Source of the DNA: CADEDV01 sp964596345
GTDB lineage: Bacteria > Bacteroidota > Bacteroidia > Chitinophagales > Chitinophagaceae
Direction: 5' to 3'
DNA length: 64,000 bases
NCBI GenBank assembly: GCA_964596345.1
Contig: CAZQSZ010000006.1
Span: 124,001-188,000 of the forward strand
In this document: positions 17,701 to 26,383 of the stretch, in pieces
Layout of the letters: each line of letters opens with the position of its first letter
Numbering within the stretch: the stretch's first letter is position 1
Made by a program: the position numbers and the translations under genes
Notes under the pieces: model-generated
What the model was told of the DNA's origin: nothing
Seen by the model: only the letters and a program-made list of their open reading frames with translations
Database searches by the model: none

Positions 17701-19053
17701 ATTGGCATCAGTCGCCGAGCCGGATAAAGTAAAGGGAGTGCTCGGGGGAATACTAACACCGTTATTAGGTAACGGGTTTATAACAGGCAATGTATTACCT
17801 GTTGGTGTAACAACCCCGCAGGTAGCACCGTTACCTGAGACAACGAAATTACTGATCTCATCAAAGCTGATGGCATGGAAATAAGGATCACTGTTAGGCT
17901 GAATATTCTGAGCTGCACAAATACCTGCATAAGCTTGTATAGTGGTACCGCTTCCTACTTCATATTTTGTAGAATTAGGTGATGTACCACAACCAGACAT
18001 AGAGTGGTTACCGCCAAACTGGTGTCCCATTTCGTGAGCAACATAGTCAATATCATACGCATCACCCGTTGGGCTGGGGCTGCCGGTAATACCTCTCGCT
18101 TTACTTGTTCCGCAAGGTGAGTTCAGTTGTGCTAATCCACCGCCACCGGTACTGAATGTATGGCCAATATCATAATTCGCAGAACCGATAAAATTATCAA
18201 TGACCACCTGGCTCTCATTGATCAGTGTATTAGCGTTATTATTCCCATTAAAAGGATCGGTAGCTGCATCTAAAAACTCAACCAGGTTATTGTTGGCAAC
18301 TAAAATCATCCTGATAGAAACTTCTTTTTCATAAACTCCTACTACCCTGTTAACAGTAGTAACAATCGCATTATGAAGAGTGGCAGCATTCGTTCCTGCA
18401 GCAACACCAGGTGCCTGGGCATATTCTCCTGTACAGGCTACTGCAAGGCGATAAGTTCTGAGATCGGTACCCAGGCAAGCCGCCTGTGTGTTTTCAGGTC
18501 TTAATACGCTGGGGTTATCCGGCACTTCACATAAAAAAGTACCAGCCCGGCTCAGATCGGTTCTGAAATAGCTGATATAATTATTTACATCCCCTCTTGA
18601 ATAGGGATCAATATAATATGAACCATTTACCGTTAAGACCTGTGCATGAAATCCATTGGGCCCGATATCAAACCGGATCGTAGAATAGGGGTCATCAATA
18701 CCCTGTCCGGCAAAGGTCCGGATGCCGGGGAATTTTACCTGCAACCCTGCTTCCTGGATACTGCTTTCCCATACACGAAACCGGGCCACCCTGCCATCCG
18801 GCATCGGTAATTCCAGTACCGGCATCTGGTTGCGGTTGCTTCTGGCCGCCTGTTCTGCAGGCAGGGTCGTTAAAAAATTCGTCATGCCCCGGAAGTTCAG
18901 GGACACATTCCTGAATTTAGAAGGAATAATAACTCTCTGGCCAACGGACGGGATAGTCCTGTTTTCCCCGGCATCGGAAAAGAAATTGTTTTGTGCAAAC
19001 AAGGAAAATGAAATGAACAGAAGAGTAAATAAGGTAAGTGTAAATTTCCTCAT
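14713..19053 (-). CDS. Secreted M12B/reprolysin-type metalloprotease with Ig-like repeats and T9SS type A sorting domain
   Basis: Very large secreted zinc protease, about 1446 residues. The ATG at 19053 starts a clean signal peptide (MRKFTLTLFTLLFISFSLFAQ). The catalytic domain carries HEMGHQFGGNH near residue 340, the HExxHxxGxxH zinc site with a nearby SMSGCG Met-type turn. It is followed by a Big/fibronectin-like region, then five ~95-residue Ig-like modules with the recurring phrases FQWQ(I/V)STDGG, NNGGVYSGATT.TLTITGA and NRYRC, and a C-terminal FIFPSPNNGVFQV...LYYVVVGDASGKRIAKGNVLIQ type A sorting domain. Expected to be exported by T9SS and surface-bound or released. Natural substrates are unknown. 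Confidence 0.9.
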   Translation of the reverse strand: MRKFTLTLFTLLFISFSLFAQNNFFSDAGENRTIPSVGQRVIIPSKFRNVSLNFRGMTNFLTTLPAEQAARSNRNQMPVLELPMPDGRVARFRVWESSIQEAGLQVKFPGIRTFAGQGIDDPYSTIRFDIGPNGFHAQVLTVNGSYYIDPYSRGDVNNYISYFRTDLSRAGTFLCEVPDNPSVLRPENTQAACLGTDLRTYRLAVACTGEYAQAPGVAAGTNAATLHNAIVTTVNRVVGVYEKEVSIRMILVANNNLVEFLDAATDPFNGNNNANTLINESQVVIDNFIGSANYDIGHTFSTGGGGLAQLNSPCGTSKARGITGSPSPTGDAYDIDYVAHEMGHQFGGNHSMSGCGTSPNSTKYEVGSGTTIQAYAGICAAQNIQPNSDPYFHAISFDEISNFVVSGNGATCGVVTPTGNTLPVINPLPNNGVSIPPSTPFTLSGSATDANGDALTYNWEQWDFNPTGGVNWNAGATGPVNNTYPLFKSRIPKTSGERTFPDIAVILAGYPANPAATMGGLKGETLSPVARPMKFKLTVRDNRAGGGGVVSLGSGGCQNAAVFQVNVVGTTPFAVTAPNGGESWAGGTSQTITWNVAGTDQAPINVANVRILLSTDGGLTYPTVLAASTPNDGSESLNIPGPATTTARVKVEAIGNIFFDISNANFTITAPVSSFSFNSPAPATTACPAGATMQISLGTISNGGFSNPITLSATAGVPAGTNVTFGTNPVTPGNSSVVTLNNTNTLAAGTYVITITGTATGAPNQTRDLTFTITGTAGPAITTQPSNASICVTNNTSFSIAAATATTFQWQISTDGGATYSNVNNGGVYSGATTNTLTITGATIGLNNNRYRCIASTQCGSSTSNAGILTVNAAPAVTGQPQDITLCAGSNHTFNVTATGGGLGYQWQLSTDGGGTYNNIANGGIYSGATTSSLTLTGLTAGLNGNRYRCVVSGSCTPAANSNGAILTVVTSVAVTTQPTDATVCEGSNSSFTVAGSGAGIIYQWQVSTDGGTTYTNVANAGVYSGATTATLNITGATFSLNTYRYRCQLSNATCTTPGVSNAGILTVNTLPAVTNNPANSTICLGGTTAFSAAATGTGIGYQWQVSTDGGTTYTNVTDGGVYAGATTTTLTITGATAAMNNYRYRAMVSGTCAPAANSTGAILTVINPVAITAQPVNSEICSGSNTSFSVTGSSTQTIIYRWELSTDGGVSYNPITNAGIYSGATTATLTITNASTTVSTYRYRCVLSNATCFGANESTSGAAILTVRQLPTVALAAAPLTSLLPGQSTTLTATPSASTGGTLTTNWFFNNNGVANTGNTRTVNVEQVGDYQVRIQETWPSTLVCSNQSAVVAITAQASERLFIFPSPNNGVFQVAYYNSTGASSSRTITIYNAAGAKVHNEKFAVSGSYTLLDINLPTAARGLYYVVVGDASGKRIAKGNVLIQ
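15240..16720 (-). repeat. Coding tandem repeats: five Ig-like modules
   Basis: Five consecutive ~285-base units within the protease gene, recognisable at the DNA level by recurring segments that encode TDGGxTYxN and GVYSGATT. Divergence is mostly synonymous in the core strands. Confidence 0.8.
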
Positions 19054-19187
19054 ACTGGTAATTTTGGTTAAAAGCAATGCTTGATAAATCGAAAATAAGG
19101 AGCGTTCTGTTGCCCCGGAAAAATGGAAATAAATGTAGGATTATTTGTCCAAAAAAGAACAATTGGTCAAAGACAAACGGCAATAAT

Positions 19188-19214
19188 AAAGCCTGTCCGG
19201 TCAGAACAGGCTTT
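19188..19214 (-). terminator. Terminator after the small open frame downstream of groEL
   Basis: Stem AAAGCCTGT/ACAGGCTTT; minus-strand side is followed by an AT-rich tract. It closes the 19220-19339 small gene. Confidence 0.6.
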
Positions 19215-19219
19215 GGCAG

Positions 19220-19339
19220 CTATAAGATCAGCCAGGGATTATCCGGAAAATCATCATCCCTTCGGCGGTTTTGACCACATAAACTCCTGATCTTTTGCCA
19301 GATCACATTCACTTTACTGAACGGGGTCAAGAATTTCAT
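19220..19339 (-). CDS. Possible 39-residue small protein
   Basis: ATG at 19339, stop TAG at 19220. The peptide begins MKFLTPFSKVNVIWQKIRS and ends in a charged RRRDDD then an aromatic tail (NPWLIL). It is flanked by the groEL terminator on one side and its own hairpin terminator on the other, which is the context of a real short transcript. No family recognised; there is no obvious membrane helix or signal peptide. It could equally be the remnant of a small RNA. The rest of this 400-base gap holds only the protease promoter region. Confidence 0.4.
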   Translation of the reverse strand: MKFLTPFSKVNVIWQKIRSLCGQNRRRDDDFPDNPWLIL

Positions 19340-19372
19340 AACACATATTTTAAATAGTAAATATTTAAAACA

Positions 19373-19406
19373 AGATGCCCCACCCCAATGAAGGAGCGGG
19401 GCATCT
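19373..19406 (-). terminator. Terminator of groEL
   Basis: Stem AGATGCCCC/GGGGCATCT followed by a TTGTTTT run on the minus strand, 48 bases after the groEL stop. Confidence 0.75.
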
Positions 19407-19453
19407 GTTATTTCCAGGGCTTGACAGCCTGTGTATTATTGAAGTTGTCCCGA

Positions 19454-21088
19454 TTAATAACCCATGCCACCCATATCAGGTGCACCATGAGAATGCGGTT
19501 CTTCTTTCTTCGGTTTGTCGGCCACCACACATTCAGTGGTCAGCAACATACCCGCAATGGAAGCTGCATTTTCCAATGCCACACGGCTCACTTTAGTAGG
19601 ATCAATAACACCGGCTTTGAACAGGTTCTCATATACTTCTGTTCTTGCATTGAAACCATAATCAGCTTTTCCTTCTTTGATCTTTTGTACCACGATAGAA
19701 CCATCGATACCTGCATTAGCGGTTAAGGTGCGGACAGGCTCTTCCAGTGCACGGCGAACAATGGCCATACCGGTTTGCTCATCAGCGATCTGTCCTTTCA
19801 CTTTCGGATCCAATGCTTCGATGGCACGGATATAGGCTACACCACCACCGGGAACGATACCTTCTTCCACAGCAGCTCTTGTTGCATGTAATGCATCATC
19901 CACACGGTCTTTCTTTTCTTTCATTTCCATTTCAGTAGCCGCACCGATGTACAATACAGCCACACCACCGGCTAATTTAGCCAGGCGTTCCTGTAATTTT
20001 TCTTTATCGTAATCAGAAGTGGTATTCTCCACCTGTGCTTTGATCTGGTTCACACGGGCTGTGATATCTGCTTTCTTGCCTTTACCACCAACAATAGTCG
20101 TGTTGTCTTTATCGATTGTAACTGAAGCAGCTTGTCCTAAACTTGTCAGGTCAGCACCTTCCAGTTTGTGACCTAATTCTTCGCTGATCACCGTACCGGC
20201 AGTCAGGATAGCAATATCAGTCAGCATTTCTTTTCTCCTGTCGCCAAAGCCCGGAGCTTTTACAGCAGCCACTTTAATCGTACCACGTAATTTATTTACC
20301 ACGAGTGTTGCCAGTGCTTCCCCTTCCAGGTCTTCTGCAATGATCAGTAAAGGACGGCCGCTTTGTGCCACTTTCTCCAGGATATGGAGAATATCTTTCA
20401 TATTGCTGATCTTTTTATCATAGATCAGGATGTATGGATTCTGTAATTCAGCTTCCATCTTTTCGCTGTTCGTAACGAAGTAGGGAGAGATATAACCACG
20501 GTCAAACTGCATACCTTCCACCACGTCAACGGTAGTATCAGTACCTTTTGCTTCTTCAACAGTAATAACACCTTCTTTACCCACTTTTACAAATGCTTCA
20601 GCGATCAGCTTACCAATCGTTTCGTCATTATTCGCAGAGATCGTTGCTACCTGCTGGATTTTTTTGGTATCGTTACCAACAGCCTGTGACTGGCCTTTGA
20701 GGTTTTCAACCACCAATGAAACAGCTTTATCAATCCCTCTTTTCAGATCCATCGGGTTGGCACCTGCTGCCACCATTTTCAAACCCTCACTGATGATGGA
20801 TTGCGCCAGTACAGTGGCTGTAGTGGTACCATCACCTGCAATGTCTGCTGTTTTAGAAGCTACTTCTTTCACCATCTGTGCACCCATGTTCTCAATGGGA
20901 TCTTCCAGTTCAATTTCTTTAGCTACTGTAACCCCGTCTTTCGTAACTGCGGGTGCGCCAAATTTTTTCTCGATCACCACATTACGGCCTTTAGGACCTA
21001 ATGTCACTTTCACGGCGTTGGCTAAGGTGTCCACGCCTTTCTTCATCTTGTTTCTTGCTTCAATGTCGAAGAAGATTTGCTTTGCCAT
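19454..21088 (-). CDS. groEL: 60-kDa chaperonin GroEL
   Basis: Chaperonin subunit of 544 residues that forms the double-ring folding chamber with GroES. Diagnostic segments: KVTLGPKGRNVVIEK, the nucleotide-binding GDGTTTATVLA, the GIDKAVSLVVENLK helix, AAVEEGIVPGGGVAY and NAGIDGS. The C-terminus is APDMGGMGY, a short version of the GGM tail. It lies 107 bases downstream of groES on the same strand with a hairpin-forming repeat between, and has its own terminator. Confidence 0.97.
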   Translation of the reverse strand: MAKQIFFDIEARNKMKKGVDTLANAVKVTLGPKGRNVVIEKKFGAPAVTKDGVTVAKEIELEDPIENMGAQMVKEVASKTADIAGDGTTTATVLAQSIISEGLKMVAAGANPMDLKRGIDKAVSLVVENLKGQSQAVGNDTKKIQQVATISANNDETIGKLIAEAFVKVGKEGVITVEEAKGTDTTVDVVEGMQFDRGYISPYFVTNSEKMEAELQNPYILIYDKKISNMKDILHILEKVAQSGRPLLIIAEDLEGEALATLVVNKLRGTIKVAAVKAPGFGDRRKEMLTDIAILTAGTVISEELGHKLEGADLTSLGQAASVTIDKDNTTIVGGKGKKADITARVNQIKAQVENTTSDYDKEKLQERLAKLAGGVAVLYIGAATEMEMKEKKDRVDDALHATRAAVEEGIVPGGGVAYIRAIEALDPKVKGQIADEQTGMAIVRRALEEPVRTLTANAGIDGSIVVQKIKEGKADYGFNARTEVYENLFKAGVIDPTKVSRVALENAASIAGMLLTTECVVADKPKKEEPHSHGAPDMGGMGY

Positions 21089-21136
21089 TGTATTTTAGTT
21101 TGAAGTTTATGTATTAATTAAGTAGGCCTTTAGCTC

Positions 21137-21194
21137 TTAGCTTATAGCTGTTAGCAGAGTTTGCTAAAAGCTAATGGCAGACAGCTATAAGCTA
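21137..21194. repeat. AGCT-rich inverted repeat between groES and groEL
   Basis: Left arm TTAGCTTATAGCTGTTAGC (21137-21155) pairs with GCTAA (21170-21174) plus CAGCTATAAGCTA (21182-21194), leaving a 7-base bulge. The hairpin touches the groES stop codon and could tune the ratio of GroES to GroEL message. Confidence 0.65.
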
Positions 21195-21195
21195 T

Positions 21196-21477
21196 TTACA
21201 CGATCGCCAGAATATCCGACTCTCTCATGATCAGGAAATCCTCACCATCGATCTGGATCTCAGTACCGGCATATTTGCCATATAAAACCGTATCGCCTGT
21301 TCTTACAGTTACCGGCTCATCTTTTTTACCAGGACCCGCAGCGATCACGGTGCCACGCTGTGGCTTTTCTTTTGCTGTATCGGGGATGATAATGCCACCA
21401 GCCGTTTTTTCTTCAGCAGCTGCTGCTTTCACAATTACCCGGTCGTGAAGCGGGGTAACATTGACTTTCTTAGCCAT
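21196..21477 (-). CDS. groES: 10-kDa co-chaperonin GroES
   Basis: Co-chaperonin of 93 residues that caps GroEL. It shows PLHDRVIVKAAAAEEKTAGGIIIPDTAKEKPQRG (mobile loop region, G-G-I-I-I-P), VLYGKYAGTEI and the C-terminal DFLIMRESDILAI. First gene of the groESL operon. No CIRCE inverted repeat (TTAGCACTC...GAGTGCTAA) was found in the 241 bases upstream; a near-consensus TACCTTCG lies about 65 bases before the start. Confidence 0.97.
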   Translation of the reverse strand: MAKKVNVTPLHDRVIVKAAAAEEKTAGGIIIPDTAKEKPQRGTVIAAGPGKKDEPVTVRTGDTVLYGKYAGTEIQIDGEDFLIMRESDILAIV

Positions 21478-21718
21478 AGTTGTATTGATTTTGAGTTTTT
21501 TGATAAGAAGCTGTCCTTTTTACTAAGGGACGGCGAAGGTACAGGAAATACTATGCCAGCAGGGCAAAAAAGCCATTTTTTCATTCCGGCCTGCAATAGC
21601 GGCTGAAAAAATTACATTTTAAAGGAAATACTGGACAATTTTTCACATATTGTGGCGTATTAGTAAATCACCGGGATTGCCGGTATGACAGTTTGTAAAT
21701 TCCAATAAACCAATATCT

Positions 21719-24700
21719 ATGAGAAGAAAAGCTCTACTCCTTTCTTTTATTTTTTCAATTGCCATTTCTACAGCACTGAATGCCCAGCCTCCCTGTGGCT
21801 TTGATGACGTTCACACCCGTTTATTGGGTAAAGACCCTGCCTATGCAAGACAGGTGGAGCTGAATGAACAATCGATCCGCCATTATATCGAAACACATCC
21901 CCGGCCTGCCAACCGGGCGGCCCGTCCCGGCGCCTTGTACACAATACCCGTAGTGGTGCATGTGATGCATACCGGTGGTGCGGTCGGCACTATCTATAAT
22001 CCCTCCGATGCCCAGATCATCGGGGCGATTAATTACCTGAACCAGGTATTTGCCGGTACTTATCCCGGAATGACAGCCCCGGTCGAAGGCGGTGGCATTG
22101 TGGATATGGAAGTGCAATTTGCACTGGCACAAAGAACCCCTTCCTGCGGAGCCACCAACGGCATCAACCGGGTGGACGCTTCTTCGCTTCCCAACTATGT
22201 GAGTAACGGAGTAAATGTGCAGACCTCTTCCGGCTGCCCGGAATTGACCATGAAAAACCTGTCCCGCTGGAACACTTCCGATTACTATAATATATGGATC
22301 GTTAACCGGCTGGATGGTGCGGATGGCACTTCCGGCCAGTTCATCGCAGGGTTTGCTTATTTCCCGGGTGCTTCTTCTTCATTAGACGGCACCGTGATGC
22401 TGGCCACGCAGATGGTGGCAGGCGAAAAAACATTGCCGCATGAAATTGGTCATGCCCTCAACCTGTATCATCCGTTCCAGGGCTCTGCCAATAATACCCA
22501 ATGCCCTGTGAATACCAACTGCAACACGGATGGTGATCGTGTTTGTGACACGGATCCTATATTCAATAACTTCAATGCCGGTACCGGTGTTTACAGTTTT
22601 GCCTGCAGAACGGGTGCCAACACCTGCGCTGTTCCTAATAATTATACGATCAACACCGAGAGCAATTTCATGAGCTATACCAATTGCTACACTTTATTTA
22701 CCAATGGCCAAAAAGCAAGGGCACAGGCAGCGATGTTATTACCCTCCAGGGCCAGCCTGGCCGATCCCGGCAACCTCGCATTGGTGCCTTGCGGAACCAC
22801 GATCAATTTCAGTACGGCCACTTCTGCACAAACCGAAAATATTGCAGGCACACTGAGTGGCTGCCGCCGCTACACCGATTATACCTACCAGATGACCATT
22901 GGTGCAGGTCCTTCTGCTACAGCCACCGCCACACTAACATATGGAGGAACTGCTGTCAGGGGACTGGATTATGATGTAACCACCAATGGAAATTTCAGCA
23001 GCCCCAGCGATGTATTAACTTTTAACAGCGGCTCAACTACTGCACAAAATTTTACCGTAAGAGTATATGACGATGCCAATGTGGAAACGGCAGAAACGAT
23101 CATTCTCGATTTCACCGTGAACAATGGCGGCGGAGATGCGTCTGAAGGAACAGCTGCCCCCACCCTTACTATTACACTTACAGATAATGACCAGGCACCG
23201 GCAGGAACATCAAACGGCACCTATTCGGTAGGAACAGCGACCAACCTGATCTCTTCTGCCCCGTTCGATGCAAGACAACAACGGCAACGCGGCCAATATC
23301 TTTATAAAGCAAGTGAACTGCTTGCGGCTGGCATTTCTGCCGGCAGCATTACGTCACTCCAGCTTTTCATCAACTCCAAACTAAGTACAAGGCCCTTTAC
23401 CAGTTTCTCCATCAGGATGGCCCATACCAATACAGTTTATCTGGTGGATGGAACGGTGACGGTGATCGGTGGCATGACAACTGTATATTCCTCTGCATCC
23501 GTTGCCACGACAGCAGGCTGGAATAGTTTTACCCTCTCAACACCCTTTAACTGGAACGGCAGCAGCAATCTTGCGATCGAAATCTGTTATGATAACGGTA
23601 CAGCCGACGCAGGTAATGCGGCCGACCTGGTAGAAGCTTATTCAGATGGCGGGCTCGCCTCACAGGGAAATATGTTCTACCAGAATGGAATTAACTGTTC
23701 CGGATCATTCAGTTCAGTCAGTTATTTTGGCACCGGGATAAAACCCATCATCCGGCTGGACGTTTCCACCACCGGAACACCTATTGAAACGGTGGCCACA
23801 TCCACCGCTGCCACGCATATTGCCACAGGCAGTGATGACTATTTTTATTCGAATAATAACCGTCTTCTTTTCAGGCTTAATAGTGTGACCGCTTCCTTAG
23901 GCTGTGTAAATGCCACCCTGGAGGCTGGCGGCACTACCTGGGTCAATGCATTAGGCGGGCAACGTTCTGCAAAGGTTTTTGCAGTTACTCCAACAACCAA
24001 TGTGGCCACAACAGGTTACTCCATTTCCCTGTACTTTGAGAATGCAGAACTGGGCGGCAAGAATCCGGCAACACTCCGTATTGCCAAAACTACTGCCGCA
24101 TCTGCCGGGGCAGCCAATGCCAGCAACACACAGTTCATGACGCCGACAGTGACAACACTGGGATCAGGCACCACGGTTTTCACGGCTCCATTTACCGGGT
24201 TCTCCCGTTTCTTCCTCGTGGATGCAGGGGCCACCCTTCCGGTAGCGCTAACAGATTTTACAGCCTTGCCAACCAGCCAGCAAAATACCCTGGTGAAATG
24301 GACTACTTCTTTTGAACAGAATAACCGGGATTTCATTGTTGAAGTAAGTACCGATGGAAGAAATTTTGCGCCACTGGCAACCATTCCATCAAAAGGAAAT
24401 TCAACATCCCTGCAAACCTATGAGTACCTGCATATCAAACCTGCAAAAGGAACTACCTGGTACCGGTTAAAACAAACCGACCTGGATGATCATTTCAACT
24501 ACAGCCGCATTGTAACAGTGCAGATCAGCAAAGGACAAACCAATGCGTTCCTGTACCCGGTACCGGCCACCGATATAATCACCATTAATTTCAGTACCGT
24601 GATCAATAAGTATTCCATAGAAATATTTGCAGCAGACATGAAAACCGTTCACCAGGAACAGGTGAATAATGCCATGATCAAAAAAGAGATCCCTGTCAGT

Positions 24701-24778
24701 CACCTGAAAGCCGGGGTATACTTTGTAAGGTTAACCAGTGCTGCCGGAACAGAATTACTCCGCTTTATAAAGGAATAA
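21719..24778 (+). CDS. Secreted M43-like zinc metalloprotease with Calx-beta and T9SS type A sorting domains
   Basis: Secreted protein of 1019 residues with a signal peptide ending LNAQP. The protease domain (~60-350) has HEIGHALNLYH, the HExxHxxxxxH zinc site of pappalysin-like M43 enzymes, with Asn where the family has Gly, and a FMSYTNCYTLFTNGQ Met-turn region. A Calx-beta domain (~385-490) contains GLDYDV and DDANVETAETI. A middle region of ~250 residues is not assigned. The last ~90 residues (AFLYPVPATDIITINF ... GVYFVRLTSAAGTELLRFIKE, pattern only) are a type A sorting domain. Likely exported to degrade extracellular protein or process surface proteins. Monocistronic. Confidence 0.87.
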   Translation: MRRKALLLSFIFSIAISTALNAQPPCGFDDVHTRLLGKDPAYARQVELNEQSIRHYIETHPRPANRAARPGALYTIPVVVHVMHTGGAVGTIYNPSDAQIIGAINYLNQVFAGTYPGMTAPVEGGGIVDMEVQFALAQRTPSCGATNGINRVDASSLPNYVSNGVNVQTSSGCPELTMKNLSRWNTSDYYNIWIVNRLDGADGTSGQFIAGFAYFPGASSSLDGTVMLATQMVAGEKTLPHEIGHALNLYHPFQGSANNTQCPVNTNCNTDGDRVCDTDPIFNNFNAGTGVYSFACRTGANTCAVPNNYTINTESNFMSYTNCYTLFTNGQKARAQAAMLLPSRASLADPGNLALVPCGTTINFSTATSAQTENIAGTLSGCRRYTDYTYQMTIGAGPSATATATLTYGGTAVRGLDYDVTTNGNFSSPSDVLTFNSGSTTAQNFTVRVYDDANVETAETIILDFTVNNGGGDASEGTAAPTLTITLTDNDQAPAGTSNGTYSVGTATNLISSAPFDARQQRQRGQYLYKASELLAAGISAGSITSLQLFINSKLSTRPFTSFSIRMAHTNTVYLVDGTVTVIGGMTTVYSSASVATTAGWNSFTLSTPFNWNGSSNLAIEICYDNGTADAGNAADLVEAYSDGGLASQGNMFYQNGINCSGSFSSVSYFGTGIKPIIRLDVSTTGTPIETVATSTAATHIATGSDDYFYSNNNRLLFRLNSVTASLGCVNATLEAGGTTWVNALGGQRSAKVFAVTPTTNVATTGYSISLYFENAELGGKNPATLRIAKTTAASAGAANASNTQFMTPTVTTLGSGTTVFTAPFTGFSRFFLVDAGATLPVALTDFTALPTSQQNTLVKWTTSFEQNNRDFIVEVSTDGRNFAPLATIPSKGNSTSLQTYEYLHIKPAKGTTWYRLKQTDLDDHFNYSRIVTVQISKGQTNAFLYPVPATDIITINFSTVINKYSIEIFAADMKTVHQEQVNNAMIKKEIPVSHLKAGVYFVRLTSAAGTELLRFIKE

Positions 24779-24800
24779 TATCGTATAATCAACTGGTTGT

Positions 24801-24833
24801 AAAAGCCTGCTGAAATTTTCAGCAGGCTTTTTT
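24801..24833 (+). terminator. Terminator of the M43-like protease gene
   Basis: Near-perfect 15-bp stem AAAAGCCTGCTGAAA/TTTCAGCAGGCTTTT followed by T residues. Confidence 0.85.
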
Positions 24834-24881
24834 AGTTGGCAAATACAGTAATGATAATGCAGCAATGCGGGCCTGCTTCCT

Positions 24882-24889
24882 TATCTTTG
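24882..24889 (+). promoter_or_regulatory. -7 element of the nusB promoter
   Basis: TATCTTTG, an exact TANNTTTG match, 27 bases before the ATG at 24917. Its position rules out the longer frame that would start at 24836. Confidence 0.55.
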
Positions 24890-24916
24890 CTGCTTCAAAA
24901 AGTTCTTAGTTCAATT

Positions 24917-25843
24917 ATGATCAGCAGACGAAATATCAGGGTGAAAGTGATGCAGACCCTTTACACAATAGCCACCCTGGAAAATGAGGCGAAAAGCGGT
25001 GAACCCCGCAAGATTTTACAGCAACATTTTGATGAGAGCCGCAGCCTGCTGGTTTACCTGATCTGGTTTTTGACCGAAGTCACCCGCTACGCCGAAAAAG
25101 ATTCACAACAGCGGGCAGGCAAACATCTTCCTTCAGCTGATGACCTTAATGTGAACATAAAAATTGCCGGCAATGAATTGCTCTGGAAAATGATAGAAGA
25201 TCCGGCATTTATTGAACAGGTAAAAGCGCAGAAACCGGAACGCATCGCCGATCCTGAACTGATCCGGAAAATTTACCTGCAACTTGTTGAAACCCCGGAA
25301 TACAAAACTTACACCAGCCAGCAGGGCCGGGAAAAAGCAGAAGAGAAAAAGATCATGGAGTTTATCCTGAATGACCTGATGCTGGCCAATGAATTATTTG
25401 TATCCCATATCGAAGAGAACTTCAGCAACTGGGATGATGATGGCGAAACGCTGGTGCAATTAATAGCCGGTTATATTCAAAAACCCGGCACCTGCAATTT
25501 CAAACAGATCGCCACTCCCGATAAAGAACAATTTGCCAAAGAACTACTGCAAACCGTTGTCGATAAAAATGAATACCTGCAGGAACTGATCGTACCTAAA
25601 CTTAAGAACTGGGACCCGGAGCGGATCGCCCTGCTGGATATGATCCTCATGAAAATGGGAGTATCTGAATTCCTGTACTTTGAAACCATCCCGCCTAAAG
25701 TAACCATCAACGAATATATTGACCTGGCCAAAGAATACAGCACCCAGCAAAGCGGCCAGTTTGTGAACGGTATCCTTGACAATATTCATAAAGAACTGGT
25801 GCAGCAGGGCAAAATGCAGAAGACCGACTACAAAAAGGCCTGA
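24917..25843 (+). CDS. nusB: Transcription antitermination factor NusB (long form)
   Basis: Protein of 308 residues, about twice the size of E. coli NusB. It begins MISRRNIRVKVMQTLYTI, the RNA-binding first helix pattern (RR..R.K..Q.LY). The C-terminal half carries DFILNDLMLANELFVSHIEENFSNWDDD-type helices and the conserved LKNWDPERIALLDMILMKMGVSEFLYFETIPPKVTINEYIDLAKEYST, here given as a pattern (ERIALLDMILM and P.KVTINEYI.LAK.YS). NusB with NusE promotes rRNA transcription antitermination. The insert in the N-terminal half is normal for Bacteroidota members. Confidence 0.9.
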   Translation: MISRRNIRVKVMQTLYTIATLENEAKSGEPRKILQQHFDESRSLLVYLIWFLTEVTRYAEKDSQQRAGKHLPSADDLNVNIKIAGNELLWKMIEDPAFIEQVKAQKPERIADPELIRKIYLQLVETPEYKTYTSQQGREKAEEKKIMEFILNDLMLANELFVSHIEENFSNWDDDGETLVQLIAGYIQKPGTCNFKQIATPDKEQFAKELLQTVVDKNEYLQELIVPKLKNWDPERIALLDMILMKMGVSEFLYFETIPPKVTINEYIDLAKEYSTQQSGQFVNGILDNIHKELVQQGKMQKTDYKKA

Positions 25844-25858
25844 TCCCTGAAATCACCT

Positions 25859-25866
25859 TACATTTG
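25859..25866 (+). promoter_or_regulatory. -7 element upstream of the DUF1573 gene
   Basis: TACATTTG matches TANNTTTG exactly, 21 bases before the ATG at 25888. No TTG at -33. Confidence 0.45.
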
Positions 25867-25887
25867 CAGTTCTAAAAATCGCAGCAC

Positions 25888-26355
25888 ATGAAAACATTTT
25901 TTTTGACCCTTACACTGGCAGCATCTATGCTTGCCTGCAAAACCGGCGATAAAAAAGCAGAAGCCGCTAAACTGACCGAAGAAGACCTGGTCAGCAAACA
26001 GGAGGCTTTGAATAAACAACTGGCCGATTCCGCTAACTTCACCAGTCTGCAGTGGATCGACAGCACCTCCCAGGAACTGGGCACTGTGAAAGAAGGAAAA
26101 GTGGTGGAAGTAACCTATAAATTTAAAAATACCGGCAGCAAACCGCTGGTCATTGCCAGTGTATCTGCCAGCTGCGGCTGCACTGTTCCTGAAAAGCCAG
26201 AACAACCCATTATGCCCGGTGAAGAAGGCGTGATCAAAGCCACTTTCGACAGTAAAGACCGGGTGGGAACAGCCAACAAATCAGTATATGTAACAGCTAA
26301 TACTAGTCCGAGTACCTCACACGAATTAAAGTTTCATGTAGAGGTCATTAAATAA
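25888..26355 (+). CDS. DUF1573 lipoprotein
   Basis: Lipoprotein of 155 residues: MKTFFLTLTLAASMLAC gives a lipobox with Cys-17. The mature part after a charged linker is one DUF1573 (immunoglobulin-like, ASH/MSP-related) domain: GTVKEGKVVEVTYKFKNTG, SVSASCGCTVPEKPEQPIMPGE and KATFDSKDRVG.ANKSVYV. The SCGCT motif is characteristic of the family. Function is unknown. It lies between nusB and yajC in one direction with short gaps, an arrangement I recall as common in Bacteroidota. Confidence 0.85.
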   Translation: MKTFFLTLTLAASMLACKTGDKKAEAAKLTEEDLVSKQEALNKQLADSANFTSLQWIDSTSQELGTVKEGKVVEVTYKFKNTGSKPLVIASVSASCGCTVPEKPEQPIMPGEEGVIKATFDSKDRVGTANKSVYVTANTSPSTSHELKFHVEVIK

Positions 26356-26383
26356 CTTTTTTATACAAACAATCAATTACAGC

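Noticed and set aside
21478..21718. CIRCE-type heat-shock operator before groES
   Set aside because: No TTAGCACTC...GAGTGCTAA inverted repeat is present in either orientation.
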